DNA from: Pedobacter sp. R20-19
GTDB lineage: Bacteria > Bacteroidota > Bacteroidia > Sphingobacteriales > Sphingobacteriaceae
Reading direction: 5' to 3'
Length of the DNA stretch: 64,000 nucleotides
Assembly: GCF_000708265.2 (NCBI RefSeq)
Contig: NZ_JCKI01000001.1
Span: 558,001-622,000, forward strand
Part shown: piece after piece, positions 1-8,263 of the stretch
Position numbering within the stretch: the first letter of the stretch is position 1
Layout of the letters: each line of letters opens with the position of its first letter
Made by a program: the position numbers and the translations under genes
The notes under the pieces: generated by a model
The model's database searches: none
What the model was told of the DNA's origin: nothing
The model's input: only the letters and a program-made list of their open reading frames with translations

Positions 1-974
1 CTGTAATGATAATTAACGTAGGTGCTTCAGCCGGAACTGTTGGATTTAGTACAGTAGATTTCTGGTCATCTGACGGATGTTACTGTTTGGAGAATAATGA
101 AAGTTTTTTAAGTAGATTTATTTATCATTATCTTTTAACGGAAGAACATATTTTACGTTCAAAAGTGAGAAGAGCTGGAATACCTACGTTGGATGCTATC
201 GTTATAGAGAAAATCTACGTCCCAATCCCGCCACTTCCAATCCAAGAAGAAATTGTAAAAATTCTCGACAAATTCACATCGCTGGAGGCGGAGCTGGAGG
301 CGGAGCTGGAGGCGCGAAAGCGCCAATATGAATATTATAGAAACCAATTGCTTGCTTTTGAAGGGAAAGAAGTGGAATGGAAAACTTTGAGAGAAGTTGG
401 AGAATTTATCAGAGGTAGTGGTTTACAAAAAAGTGATTTTGCAGAATCAGGGGTTGGTTGCATTCATTATGGACAGATTTATACCTTTTATGGAACTTAT
501 GCTACGAAAACTAAATCATTTGTTTCTGAAGAATTAGCAAAAAAACTTAGAAAAGCAAAAAGAGGAGATCTAATAATTGCAGGAGTAAGCGAAAATATTG
601 AAGATGTTTGTAAAGCAGTTGTATGGCTTGGCGAAGAAGATATTTGCATAAGTGGAGATTCTTCAGCATTTCGTCACAATCAAAATCCAAAGTTTATTGG
701 TTATTTATTGCAAACAGACAGTTTTTTTCAATTTAAAAAGAAATATGCTCAGGGTGCCAAAGTTACAAGATTAAGAAGTGGTAGTTTACCTACATTCCGT
801 GTCCCCGTTCCAGCAATCGAAGAACAAGAACGTATCGTTAAGATTTTAGACCAGTTTGATGCTTTGGTCAATGATGTTTCGATTGGGTTACCTGCGGTAA
901 TCAAAGCACGAAGAGAACAATACGAATATTACCGAGGAAAACTGTTGACCTTTCAATCACTGGTAAATTCTTAA
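1..974 (+). CDS. hsdS: Type I restriction enzyme specificity subunit HsdS (5' end outside window)
   Basis: This is the DNA-recognition subunit of a type I restriction-modification complex; it sets the target sequence for HsdM and HsdR. The frame is open to the left window edge, so the first target-recognition domain is incomplete; the first Met in the window is at base 6. What remains is the end of TRD1, a central conserved region (PLPIQEEIVKILDKF, residues about 75-90 from that Met), a second TRD, and a second conserved repeat (PAIEEQERIVKILDQFD) ending in REQYEYYRGKLL. Between the halves sits a near-perfect LEAE tandem repeat. hsdR starts 14 bases downstream, so the two are probably co-transcribed, with hsdM presumably upstream outside the window. 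Confidence 0.93.
   Translation, partial: VMIINVGASAGTVGFSTVDFWSSDGCYCLENNESFLSRFIYHYLLTEEHILRSKVRRAGIPTLDAIVIEKIYVPIPPLPIQEEIVKILDKFTSLEAELEAELEARKRQYEYYRNQLLAFEGKEVEWKTLREVGEFIRGSGLQKSDFAESGVGCIHYGQIYTFYGTYATKTKSFVSEELAKKLRKAKRGDLIIAGVSENIEDVCKAVVWLGEEDICISGDSSAFRHNQNPKFIGYLLQTDSFFQFKKKYAQGAKVTRLRSGSLPTFRVPVPAIEEQERIVKILDQFDALVNDVSIGLPAVIKARREQYEYYRGKLLTFQSLVNS
282..314 (+). repeat. 12-bp tandem repeat in hsdS linker
   Basis: The 12-base unit ctggaggcggag is present 2.75 times in frame and encodes LEAELEAELEA (about residues 93-103). It lies at the end of the central conserved helix between the two target-recognition domains. Known type I S subunits of the EcoR124I type use repeats at this place as a ruler that sets the spacer of the bipartite target. 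Confidence 0.85.
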
Positions 975-988
975 AAACGCTAAAAACT

Positions 989-3900
989 ATGGCCCATTAT
1001 AAACTCATTTCCGAAAATACAGAATCTACGGTTGTTGCAAAATATCAATCAGAGTACAAAAAAGAAGCTTCCTACCAATCTGAAGCAGAATTGGAGAAAG
1101 TTTTTATTGAGCTTTTAGAAAAACAGGCTTATACTTTTTTGAACATTAGAACAGACAAAGATTTAGTCAATAATCTACGTTTGCAATTAGAAAAGCTTAA
1201 CAATTATCAATTCACAAAAAAAGAGTGGAAGTATTTCTTTGAAAGTAAAATAGCGAATCCCAACAGTAATATTGAAGACAAAACACGTCTCATTCAGGAA
1301 GATTATATTCAGGCTTTAACCTGTGAAGATGGTTCGCTTCTTAATATTTATTTGATTGATAAAAAAAACATTCACAACAATCAGCTTCAGGTTATCAATC
1401 AATATGAAACAGAAGAAGGTAAACGTGCTACCCGTTATGATGTAACCATATTGATCAATGGTTTACCATTGGTTCATGTTGAACTTAAAAAGCGTGGCGT
1501 AAGTCTGCAGGAAGCATTTAATCAAATTGATAGATACACCAGAGAATCATTTTGGGCAGACAGTGGTTTGTACGAATACATTCAGCTATTTGTTATTTCC
1601 AACGGTACTTTAACGAAGTATTATAGCAATACAACACGTTACACACATATTAAAGAAAAGGAAAAGCAGGGAACCAAGAAATCAAAAACGAGCAACAGCT
1701 ACGAATTTACCTCTTGGTGGGCAGATGGAAGTAATAAACCAATTTTAGATTTAATGGATTTTGGGAAGACCTTTTTTGCCAAACATTCTATTCTTAATAT
1801 CCTCACAAAGTATTGCGTTTTTACTTCAGACAAACTCTTGTTGGTAATGCGTCCGTATCAGATTGTTGCTACTGAAAGAATTTTACAGAAAATCAATGTT
1901 TCCAACAATTACAAAAAGTACGGAAATATTGATGCAGGTGGTTTTGTATGGCATACAACAGGAAGTGGTAAAACCTTAACATCTTTTAAAACTGCACAGC
2001 TCTCCAGCAAGCTTGATTTTATAGAAAAGGTAATCTTCGTGGTCGATCGGAAAGATCTGGATTATCAAACCATGAAGGAATATGATAAATTTGAGAAAGG
2101 TGCTGCCAACAGCAATACCAACACCGCAGTTCTGAAAAAACAGTTGGATGATCCTAATGCTAAGATTATTATCACGACCATTCAAAAGTTATCTATTCTC
2201 ATCAAAAAACAAAAAAGCCACGCAGCATATAACAAACCGATTGTTTTCATTTTTGACGAATGTCATCGTTCGCAATTTGGCGACATGCACGAGGCAATTA
2301 CCAGTACATTCAAGAAGTATTTCTTATTCGGATTTACAGGAACTCCAATTTTTGCAAAAAATTCGATCAGTGGTGGCAAAGCACATTTGAAAACAACCGT
2401 TCAGGCATTTGGTTGCTACGTTCATGGTGATCCCACAAACTGTCCTCAAGAAAATCATCAATCCGCAATTCATACTTACACAGTTGTAGATGCAATAGCA
2501 GATAAAAACGTTCTTCCTTTCCGTGTAGATTACATCCGCACGATGAAAGAAAAAGAAAACATTACAGAACAGCAGGTTCGGGATATAGACAGAGAGCGAG
2601 CACTTCTTTCTCCGGTTCGCCTTACCAATACAGTGGCTTATATTCTAAATCATTTCGATCAGAAAACCATGCGGAATTCAAAACCGTATTACATGACTAC
2701 ATTAGCAAATGTTCATGAAGTTGCTTCAGCGAGAGATCGAAACAAAATAGAGGAAATTAAAGAAAAAATAAGACGAAGCGGTTTCAATTCTATCTTCGCT
2801 GTATCTTCAATTGATGCTGCTAAGTTGTATTATGAAGAATTTAAACGCCAGCAAAAAGATGTTCCTGAGCTGAGAAAACTCAAAATTGCTACCATCTTTA
2901 GTTTCGGACAAAATGATCCGGAAGACGATGGTGTAGAAGATGAAAATTCAGAATCCACCGAGGATTTGAGTGCAAGTCACAGAGATTTTCTGGACAATGC
3001 TATACGGGATTATAATATAGATTTTAAAACAACATATGATACTTCACCAGAGAAATTTCAAAACTATTATAAAGATGTTTCTCTAAGGATGAAAAATCGT
3101 GAGATTGATCTTCTGATTGTGGTGAATATGTTTTTAACAGGTTTTGATGCAACAACCTTAAACACGCTTTGGGTGGATAAAAATCTGAAAATGCATGGTT
3201 TGTTACAGGCATACTCCAGAACTAACCGAATTTTAAATTCTATTAAAACCTTTGGAAATATCGTTTGTTTTCGAAACTTGGAAGAAGCTACAAACCAAAG
3301 TTTGGCGCTGTTTGGAAACAAAGAAGCTGGGGGAATTGTACTCTTAAAAACCTTTGATGAATATTATTACGGATATAATGACGGCAAGAAGGATGTTGTA
3401 GGTTACTACGATTTGGTAAATGAACTGCTGGACAAATTCCCAATTGGAACTGCTGTAACAGGTGAAGAGGATAAGAAAGACTTCATTCGTTTGTATGGCG
3501 CCATTCTAAAACTGATGAATATTCTAAAATCTTTTGACGAATTTGAGGGCAATGAAGTTCTCAGCGACAGGGATTTCCAAGACTACCACGGAATGTATAT
3601 CCATTTATACAACGAGTTTAGAACACAAGGCGGTGATGATCGTGAAAACGTAAATGACGACATTGAATTTGAGATGGAATTGATCAAGCAAGTTGAAATC
3701 AATATTGATTACATCCTGATGCTCATCCGCAAGTACCACGAGAGTCATTTAGAGGACAAAGAAATTGTTGTCAACATCAGCAAAGCCATTGATTCAAGTG
3801 TTGATTTGCGAAATAAAAAAGAACTCATTGAAAAGTTTGTCGCTTCCCTTACGCCAACGTCTAATGTAGACGACGAATGGACTAGTTATGTTGAAGAAGA

Positions 3901-4147
3901 GAAAAAAGCAGAACTTGAAAAAATCGTCATTGAGGAAAAACTAAAAGAAGAAGAAACGAAAACTTTTATCAGTAACTCTTTCAAGAACGGTGAGATCCAG
4001 TCCGCTGGAACTGCCTTCGCAAAAATCTTACCGCCCGTTTCCCGATTTTCTCCCACAGGCGACTTGATGAAGAAGAAAGAAACTGTTTTGGAAAAGCTGA
4101 AGGCTTACTTCGATAGGTTTTTTGATATAAGCAGAACAGACGTATAG
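989..4147 (+). CDS. hsdR: Type I restriction enzyme endonuclease/translocase subunit HsdR
   Basis: This is the motor and nuclease subunit of the type I restriction complex; with HsdM and HsdS it translocates and cuts unmodified DNA using ATP. Its 1052 residues fit the family. The N-terminal nuclease domain shows a PD-(D/E)XK pattern (D151, then E165-L-K167 in VELKK). The SF2 helicase core has Walker A GSGKT at 325-329 and a DECH box at 423-426, followed by FTGTP. The C-terminal third is rich in charged helices. The start at 989 follows hsdS closely; no strong ribosome-binding site is visible, which is normal in this phylum. The gene looks intact. Confidence 0.96.
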   Translation: MAHYKLISENTESTVVAKYQSEYKKEASYQSEAELEKVFIELLEKQAYTFLNIRTDKDLVNNLRLQLEKLNNYQFTKKEWKYFFESKIANPNSNIEDKTRLIQEDYIQALTCEDGSLLNIYLIDKKNIHNNQLQVINQYETEEGKRATRYDVTILINGLPLVHVELKKRGVSLQEAFNQIDRYTRESFWADSGLYEYIQLFVISNGTLTKYYSNTTRYTHIKEKEKQGTKKSKTSNSYEFTSWWADGSNKPILDLMDFGKTFFAKHSILNILTKYCVFTSDKLLLVMRPYQIVATERILQKINVSNNYKKYGNIDAGGFVWHTTGSGKTLTSFKTAQLSSKLDFIEKVIFVVDRKDLDYQTMKEYDKFEKGAANSNTNTAVLKKQLDDPNAKIIITTIQKLSILIKKQKSHAAYNKPIVFIFDECHRSQFGDMHEAITSTFKKYFLFGFTGTPIFAKNSISGGKAHLKTTVQAFGCYVHGDPTNCPQENHQSAIHTYTVVDAIADKNVLPFRVDYIRTMKEKENITEQQVRDIDRERALLSPVRLTNTVAYILNHFDQKTMRNSKPYYMTTLANVHEVASARDRNKIEEIKEKIRRSGFNSIFAVSSIDAAKLYYEEFKRQQKDVPELRKLKIATIFSFGQNDPEDDGVEDENSESTEDLSASHRDFLDNAIRDYNIDFKTTYDTSPEKFQNYYKDVSLRMKNREIDLLIVVNMFLTGFDATTLNTLWVDKNLKMHGLLQAYSRTNRILNSIKTFGNIVCFRNLEEATNQSLALFGNKEAGGIVLLKTFDEYYYGYNDGKKDVVGYYDLVNELLDKFPIGTAVTGEEDKKDFIRLYGAILKLMNILKSFDEFEGNEVLSDRDFQDYHGMYIHLYNEFRTQGGDDRENVNDDIEFEMELIKQVEINIDYILMLIRKYHESHLEDKEIVVNISKAIDSSVDLRNKKELIEKFVASLTPTSNVDDEWTSYVEEEKKAELEKIVIEEKLKEEETKTFISNSFKNGEIQSAGTAFAKILPPVSRFSPTGDLMKKKETVLEKLKAYFDRFFDISRTDV

Positions 4148-4268
4148 GTCAATTCAACATTAACATGAAGGTTTAACAGTAATCTGTTTTAAGTAAGCAA
4201 ATTAGGAATTATATATAATAGTGGCTAATGAAGCAGTCTCAAAAAAAGGAAAGTATATCACTAGATAA

Positions 4269-4655
4269 TTAATCGCCAGTAACAATCTTTTGAAGATGTT
4301 CTTGTAATTCACTGTCTGATTTAAAACCACCATTGATTTCAGGGCCTGCAATCTGAAAAATTACATCTTTAATTAGCTCATTTTGATATTCTATTCTATC
4401 GCCTAAAGTAAAACAATCGCATATATAGGCTAATACTTGAGGAGACAAATTTCCATTTATGACTTCGCCTAATAGTTTAACAATCGCAAGCCTATCAAAA
4501 TAGATTGTTTCATCCTCTGAAAAATATAGGTTTAAGGTAGAACCTATTTTTGCCATTGATTCACAATATTCAGCTACCTCTTTTTCAATTGTCTTATGTA
4601 ACTCAATACCAGACAACCCGTTTTCTATATATAAATTTATGATTGAGGACTTCAT
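4269..4655 (-). CDS. Hypothetical protein, 128 aa, unknown function
   Basis: I do not recognise this protein. It is acidic and probably cytoplasmic, with no signal peptide or membrane segment. It is mostly helical in appearance, with a short stretch LNLYFSEDETIYFDR in the middle and VLAYICDCFTLGD near residue 80. It is transcribed against hsdR and lies between the restriction genes and a tRNA-end-like fragment, so it may be island cargo. A small adaptor, antirestriction or immunity role cannot be told apart from the sequence. The reading frame is convincing mainly by length and amino-acid composition. Confidence 0.6.
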   Translation of the reverse strand: MKSSIINLYIENGLSGIELHKTIEKEVAEYCESMAKIGSTLNLYFSEDETIYFDRLAIVKLLGEVINGNLSPQVLAYICDCFTLGDRIEYQNELIKDVIFQIAGPEINGGFKSDSELQEHLQKIVTGD

Positions 4656-4913
4656 TATTGCAGCAATTTTGACTGTTTAAGATAAACCATAATCTTTGAT
4701 AAAAGAAATGTAATTTCATAAAACGAATGATTTTTGAAACGAAAAGAGTTTTTAAAAAGTCTAGCAAACAGAGGGCAAGAAATGGTTTTACTAAATTATT
4801 TATATATTTGAATATAAAATTGTTGTTCTTGAATAGATTTATTGGTGTGCATTTAGAGCGCATTATATTTTGTAATTTTTAACTTATTGTTAAATAGATA
4901 TTTACGTCGGATA
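4656..4913. other. AT-rich stretch without a supported gene
   Basis: This stretch lies between the 128-aa hypothetical gene and the tRNA-like fragment. An 86-codon frame on the minus strand runs across it into the hypothetical gene, but it overlaps that gene and shows no recognisable protein features. Any promoter for the minus-strand gene at 4655 should lie here; I see no clear TAnnTTTG box. Confidence 0.4.
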
Positions 4914-4936
4914 GTTCGAGTCCCGTCCATTCCGCA
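4914..4936 (+). repeat. tRNA 3'-end-like fragment, probable attachment-site remnant
   Basis: The 23 bases begin with GTTCGAGTC, the conserved T-loop of tRNAs, and end in ATTCCGCA, which looks like an acceptor strand with discriminator base. No 5' half, anticodon arm or matching T-stem strand lies upstream. A strong terminator follows at once, as expected behind a tRNA gene. The picture fits a tRNA 3' end left at the distal border of an integrated element lying to the left (the restriction genes). The tRNA identity cannot be decided. Confidence 0.5.
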
Positions 4937-4938
4937 AC

Positions 4939-4973
4939 AAAAGCCTTAACTTGAAAAAGTTGAGGCTTTTTTG
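4939..4973 (+). terminator. Rho-independent terminator
   Basis: A 14-bp stem (4939-4952 with 4957-4970, one G-U pair) closes a GAAA loop and runs into a T tract. It directly follows the tRNA-like fragment. Confidence 0.85.
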
Positions 4974-4995
4974 TTTCAAAGAAATTAGTATTTTT

Positions 4996-5117
4996 AAAGG
5001 ATCAAGCGGAAAAGTTGGGATCAAGCGGAAAAGTTGGGGGGGCTGATGATCTATGCATAAATTTTAGATAGTCTAAAAAGGAAGAATTTTATATCTCTTA
5101 CGCCGCTTGATCCTTTT
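4996..5117. repeat. Small element with 14-bp inverted ends and a 19-bp tandem duplication
   Basis: The sequence aaaggatcaagcgg at 4996-5009 is repeated exactly in inverted orientation at 5103-5116. Inside the left end, the 19-base unit starting ggatcaagcgg is present twice head to tail (4999-5017 and 5018-5036), followed by a G run. The interior has no open frame. It may be a miniature inverted-repeat element or the remains of insertion-sequence ends; on the minus strand it lies downstream of the redoxin gene. Confidence 0.55.
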
Positions 5118-5130
5118 TAAGTTGAAATTG

Positions 5131-6252
5131 TTATAATCTTTCACCTAAAAAGTGATTCAATTCAGCAGGAGAAAGATCTGTTGCTATTATTTCTCCTTTT
5201 TGATTTATCAACAAATTTGAAGGATATATTCTGATATTAAAACTATGTGCTACAATACCGTTTAGGTCAAGATATTGTGGCCATGGTAATTCGTATTTTA
5301 CTATTGCACTTTTCCAATCTGCTATGTATTTTTCTTTGTCAGTTGAAATAGCCAAAATCTCAAACCCTTTGTCTGAAAATTGTTTATAAATATTTTTCAT
5401 ATCACTAAATTGAGCGATACACGGCGCACAGTGGCTATACCAAAGATCAATAAGAATAAACTTCTTTTTAGAGTAGGCCTTAATGTCAAATATTGCTCCA
5501 GATTGATCTTTAACAATAAGAACTGGCAGTTTAGAACCTACGGAAATCTGTTTAGCTATAGCTATTTTTTCTAACAGAAGTTCTCCATATATGGAATTTT
5601 TAAGGCGGCTTGAGAAGCTATCGTAAACTTTTCCCAAAGTTTGATTGTACCCGAAATCGACCAGATGATAAAGTTTCAGTATACCGTAATATGAATTTGG
5701 ATTAGCCTTTACGAATTGAAGCAACGCTGTGTCGTTTACTGCATAGGATTCTTTCAATTCAATCCTATTTAAATATTCAATTTGTTCAGGGAATTTTTCA
5801 TGATAAATATTCTTTAGACTGTCATAATGATTTCTATATAGCTGTGTTTTTAACAAAGCATTTTTCATAAAATCATTATATTTCTTTTCATCTAACATTA
5901 CTAAATTATTATTTTCAGGCTTATTGTTGTTGGAATCTACATTTAGTGAGATTCTCTGTTTTCCTGGCATGATCGCTGTGCCCTTGGAGGTATACCGAGC
6001 GCCAACACGAAAGGATAGCCATATGGGATATTTAGTTTTGCCAAAGGCGATGAACTTTCCGTCTTTAATTTTTACAACAAAATTTTGAGAATCATTAGGG
6101 TAAAGAGCTTTGTTTTCATCCATTTCAATATTTACAGTCCCTGTGTCCATGTTTATCTTACCCTCGATCTGAAAATCAAAAACATCTGCATTTTGTGCGT
6201 TTCCTATAAATGGAATCAGTCCTAAGAATGTGAAAACAATTTTTTTTATCAT
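5131..6252 (-). CDS. Exported redoxin/TlpA-like thiol-disulfide oxidoreductase
   Basis: This protein is predicted to be exported and to reduce or exchange disulfides in the periplasm. An N-terminal signal peptide ends near residue 20 (IGNAQ). Residues 25-235 form a DUF4369-like N-terminal domain with a helical linker, as in many Bacteroidota TlpA/ResA relatives. Residues about 239-373 are a thioredoxin/AhpC-TSA fold with the redox motif C275-A-P-C278 in LIDLWYSHCAPC, followed by ILAISTDKE. The 373 residues are usual for the family. The only upstream neighbour on the same strand is a broken gene for a six-cysteine peptide that ends 60 bases before this start, so the two may once have formed a unit. 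Confidence 0.88.
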   Translation of the reverse strand: MIKKIVFTFLGLIPFIGNAQNADVFDFQIEGKINMDTGTVNIEMDENKALYPNDSQNFVVKIKDGKFIAFGKTKYPIWLSFRVGARYTSKGTAIMPGKQRISLNVDSNNNKPENNNLVMLDEKKYNDFMKNALLKTQLYRNHYDSLKNIYHEKFPEQIEYLNRIELKESYAVNDTALLQFVKANPNSYYGILKLYHLVDFGYNQTLGKVYDSFSSRLKNSIYGELLLEKIAIAKQISVGSKLPVLIVKDQSGAIFDIKAYSKKKFILIDLWYSHCAPCIAQFSDMKNIYKQFSDKGFEILAISTDKEKYIADWKSAIVKYELPWPQYLDLNGIVAHSFNIRIYPSNLLINQKGEIIATDLSPAELNHFLGERL

Positions 6253-6312
6253 TTTTAAATGTAATAATATTAAGTGGCTTTGAAGTCACTCAATATTAAC
6301 TAGGATTTTATA

Positions 6313-6516
6313 TTAGCATTTTTCGCCGTCTCTCGAAACACAAACGCCATAAGTATCACAGCACCAGCTATAGCTATCTGCTTGACAAACAACCTTATCG
6401 CATGGCATTGCACTATCTTCAAGTCCACCCATCAAATTTTTCATGTCGGCACGGCTTAATACAATTGCACCAGTTGCATTTTCTTTGTTGAAATTTATGC
6501 CAACTTTCTTCGCAAG
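6313..6516 (-). pseudogene. Cysteine-rich double-glycine-leader peptide, 5' end disrupted
   Basis: Read on the minus strand from base 6516, the frame gives a leader ending LSRADMKNLMGG, followed by a 36-residue core with six cysteines (PC, VC, WCC, VC and a C-terminal KC) and a stop at 6313. The motif LSR-x-[DE]-MKN-x-MGG is typical of natural-product precursor leaders in Bacteroidota, which are cut after the double glycine on export. There is no ATG before the leader: an in-frame TGA lies at 6517-6519 and no start codon precedes it. Translation from the internal Met at 6444 would give only MKNLMGG plus the core. I therefore call it broken at its 5' end. It sits just upstream of a CxxC redoxin gene on the same strand. 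Confidence 0.6.
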
Positions 6517-6656
6517 TCAGCTTAGCAGCCCCTGTGACGCGGGTGCTCCGTAGGATATACAGTTTGCAACCTGTTAACTATCCTGTTTTTACAATTTCTA
6601 ATTTTATTCCCGTCCATTTTTTGTTTCAAAGCGTTTTTTTAAACACTCACCATCAC

Positions 6657-7541
6657 TTATTTAAACAACTTTTTGATTAAGTCAATTTCTGTAGTGTACT
6701 GGTTTTTCTTTCTGGTGCCAAAATACAGGATGTTTTTAAGCTTTTCCTTTCCTTCCCAAACCACTTTAATTTTACCTTCCTCTATTTCTTTTTTGCAAAG
6801 AAAATCTGGAATAATGGCCAGGCCCTTTCCCCCAGATAAACATCTTAGAATGGAATTTAAGTTTGGTACAATATAATTGGGTCTAAAGTCAGCATGTTTA
6901 CCAAAGTTTAATTGCCAAAAACGCAACAAATGCTCCATGTCGCCTGCGGTACCATACCACTTTTGCTCCTTAAGCCAAATTTCTATTGCTGACAAATCAT
7001 TCTTTTTAATTACTGCATTAAACTGATCATCATCAGTATTCGCTCCGCCAACCAATACAATGGTTTCAGATGAAAAAGCTTCATGCATGATATTAGGTGA
7101 ATTTCCTTTCTGTGGAGTAATAATTAAATCCAGGATGCCTTTATCTAACTGATCAAGCATCTCAGGATATTCGCCAAACCGGATAATCACGTTAAAAGGT
7201 AAAGTAGAGATGTATTGCTCTAGGGTAATTTGAAAAGTTTCAAAACACATCCCCACGCTTATTGTAGGCGTATGCTTCTCAGTACTTTTTTGAAAGTGTT
7301 TTTCGGCATCCTCTAATTTTGATAATGGTTCTACGACGAAATTGTAAAGTATTTTTCCTTTTTCTGTAGGAACCATTTTTCTTCCGGTTCTTTCAAACAA
7401 CTTATATCCAACATAGCTTTCAAGTGAACTTAAGTGCAGACTTACGCCCGGCTGTGAAATAAATAAACTTTCTGCCGCACCAGTCAGTGTTCCTGTTTTG
7501 TAAATCGCTTTAAAACTTCTGTACCATTCCAGATTAACCAT
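6657..7541 (-). CDS. LysR-family transcriptional regulator
   Basis: This is a DNA-binding regulator that probably controls the divergent mdaB-ygiN pair. The N-terminal winged helix-turn-helix (residues about 5-60: GTLTGAAESLFISQPGVS then LERTGRKMVPT-like residues) is characteristic of LysR proteins. A C-terminal substrate-binding domain follows (about 85-294). I chose the Met of MVNLEW (base 7541, 294 aa) because LysR relatives of this phylum start there; a Met seven codons further upstream (7562) is possible. The inducer is unknown; quinones or other electrophiles would fit the neighbours. Confidence 0.9.
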   Translation of the reverse strand: MVNLEWYRSFKAIYKTGTLTGAAESLFISQPGVSLHLSSLESYVGYKLFERTGRKMVPTEKGKILYNFVVEPLSKLEDAEKHFQKSTEKHTPTISVGMCFETFQITLEQYISTLPFNVIIRFGEYPEMLDQLDKGILDLIITPQKGNSPNIMHEAFSSETIVLVGGANTDDDQFNAVIKKNDLSAIEIWLKEQKWYGTAGDMEHLLRFWQLNFGKHADFRPNYIVPNLNSILRCLSGGKGLAIIPDFLCKKEIEEGKIKVVWEGKEKLKNILYFGTRKKNQYTTEIDLIKKLFK

Positions 7542-7603
7542 AGTATTATAATTCTGATACAAAGCTATGAATTAACTTGTTTTAATAATAGAAGAGTCTG
7601 TGG

Positions 7604-7611
7604 TAATTTTG
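7604..7611 (+). promoter_or_regulatory. Probable -7 box for mdaB-ygiN
   Basis: TAATTTTG matches the Bacteroidota -7 consensus TAnnTTTG exactly and lies 22 bases before the mdaB start, in the 92-base gap shared with the divergent LysR gene. The nearest TTG upstream (7577-7579) gives a spacer of 24, longer than usual. Confidence 0.4.
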
Positions 7612-7633
7612 GGCATCAAAAGAGATAAAAAAA

Positions 7634-8263
7634 ATGACAAAAATATTTATCATTAACGGAGGTCAGAAATTTGGCCATTCAGGTGGGAAATTTAATGAAA
7701 CCCTAGCAGCAGCAACAGCTGATTTCTTTACAGAGTTTCCTGATTTTGAAGTTAAAACAACCGATATAAACGAAAGCTATAACCCGAAAAAAGAAGTGGC
7801 TAAATATGTTTGGGCTGATGTGGTAATTTATCACACACCCATCTGGTGGTTTCAGCTGCCTCATGGATTTAAACAATATATCGATGTGGTTTTTACAGAA
7901 GGGCACAAAACTGGGATCTATATAAGTGATGGCCGTAAAGCAGAGAACCCGACCAGGAATTACGGTACAGGTGGTATGTTGCATGGAAGAAAATATATGG
8001 TAACTTCATCATGGAATGCTCCTGTAGAAGCTTTTACTTTACCTGGAGAATTTTTCATGCAAACCAGTGTGGATGATGGTCCGTTATTCGGCTTTCACCG
8101 GATGAATGCTTTTACCGGAATGGAGCGTTTAAATGGCATACATTTTCATGATGTTGAAAAAAATATAAACGTTGTTAGGGATTTAGCACTTTACAAATTA
8201 CATTTAAAAGAAACATTTTTAAACACAGAAATATATGAGCATTTATCTGACAGCAATCGTTAA
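7634..8263 (+). CDS. mdaB: NAD(P)H-dependent quinone reductase, MdaB family
   Basis: This is a cytoplasmic flavoprotein predicted to reduce quinones by two electrons using NAD(P)H, protecting against quinone redox cycling. The flavodoxin-like fold begins with IFIINGGQKFGHSGG, which carries the family's FMN-phosphate loop, and continues with the YHTPIWWFQLPHGFKQYIDVVF segment near residue 75, typical of MdaB. Its 209 residues are close to the usual length. It overlaps the next gene by 29 bases. MdaB next to YgiN matches the known quinone redox pair of Escherichia coli. The divergent LysR gene is the likely regulator. Confidence 0.9.
   Translation: MTKIFIINGGQKFGHSGGKFNETLAAATADFFTEFPDFEVKTTDINESYNPKKEVAKYVWADVVIYHTPIWWFQLPHGFKQYIDVVFTEGHKTGIYISDGRKAENPTRNYGTGGMLHGRKYMVTSSWNAPVEAFTLPGEFFMQTSVDDGPLFGFHRMNAFTGMERLNGIHFHDVEKNINVVRDLALYKLHLKETFLNTEIYEHLSDSNR

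Noticed and set aside
4603-4863. 86-codon minus-strand frame
   Set aside because: It overlaps the better-supported 128-aa gene, has no recognisable features and lies in AT-rich sequence.
4830-4936. Complete tRNA gene
   Set aside because: Only the T-loop and 3' end are present; no acceptor 5' strand, D-arm or anticodon arm can be found and the T-stem does not pair.
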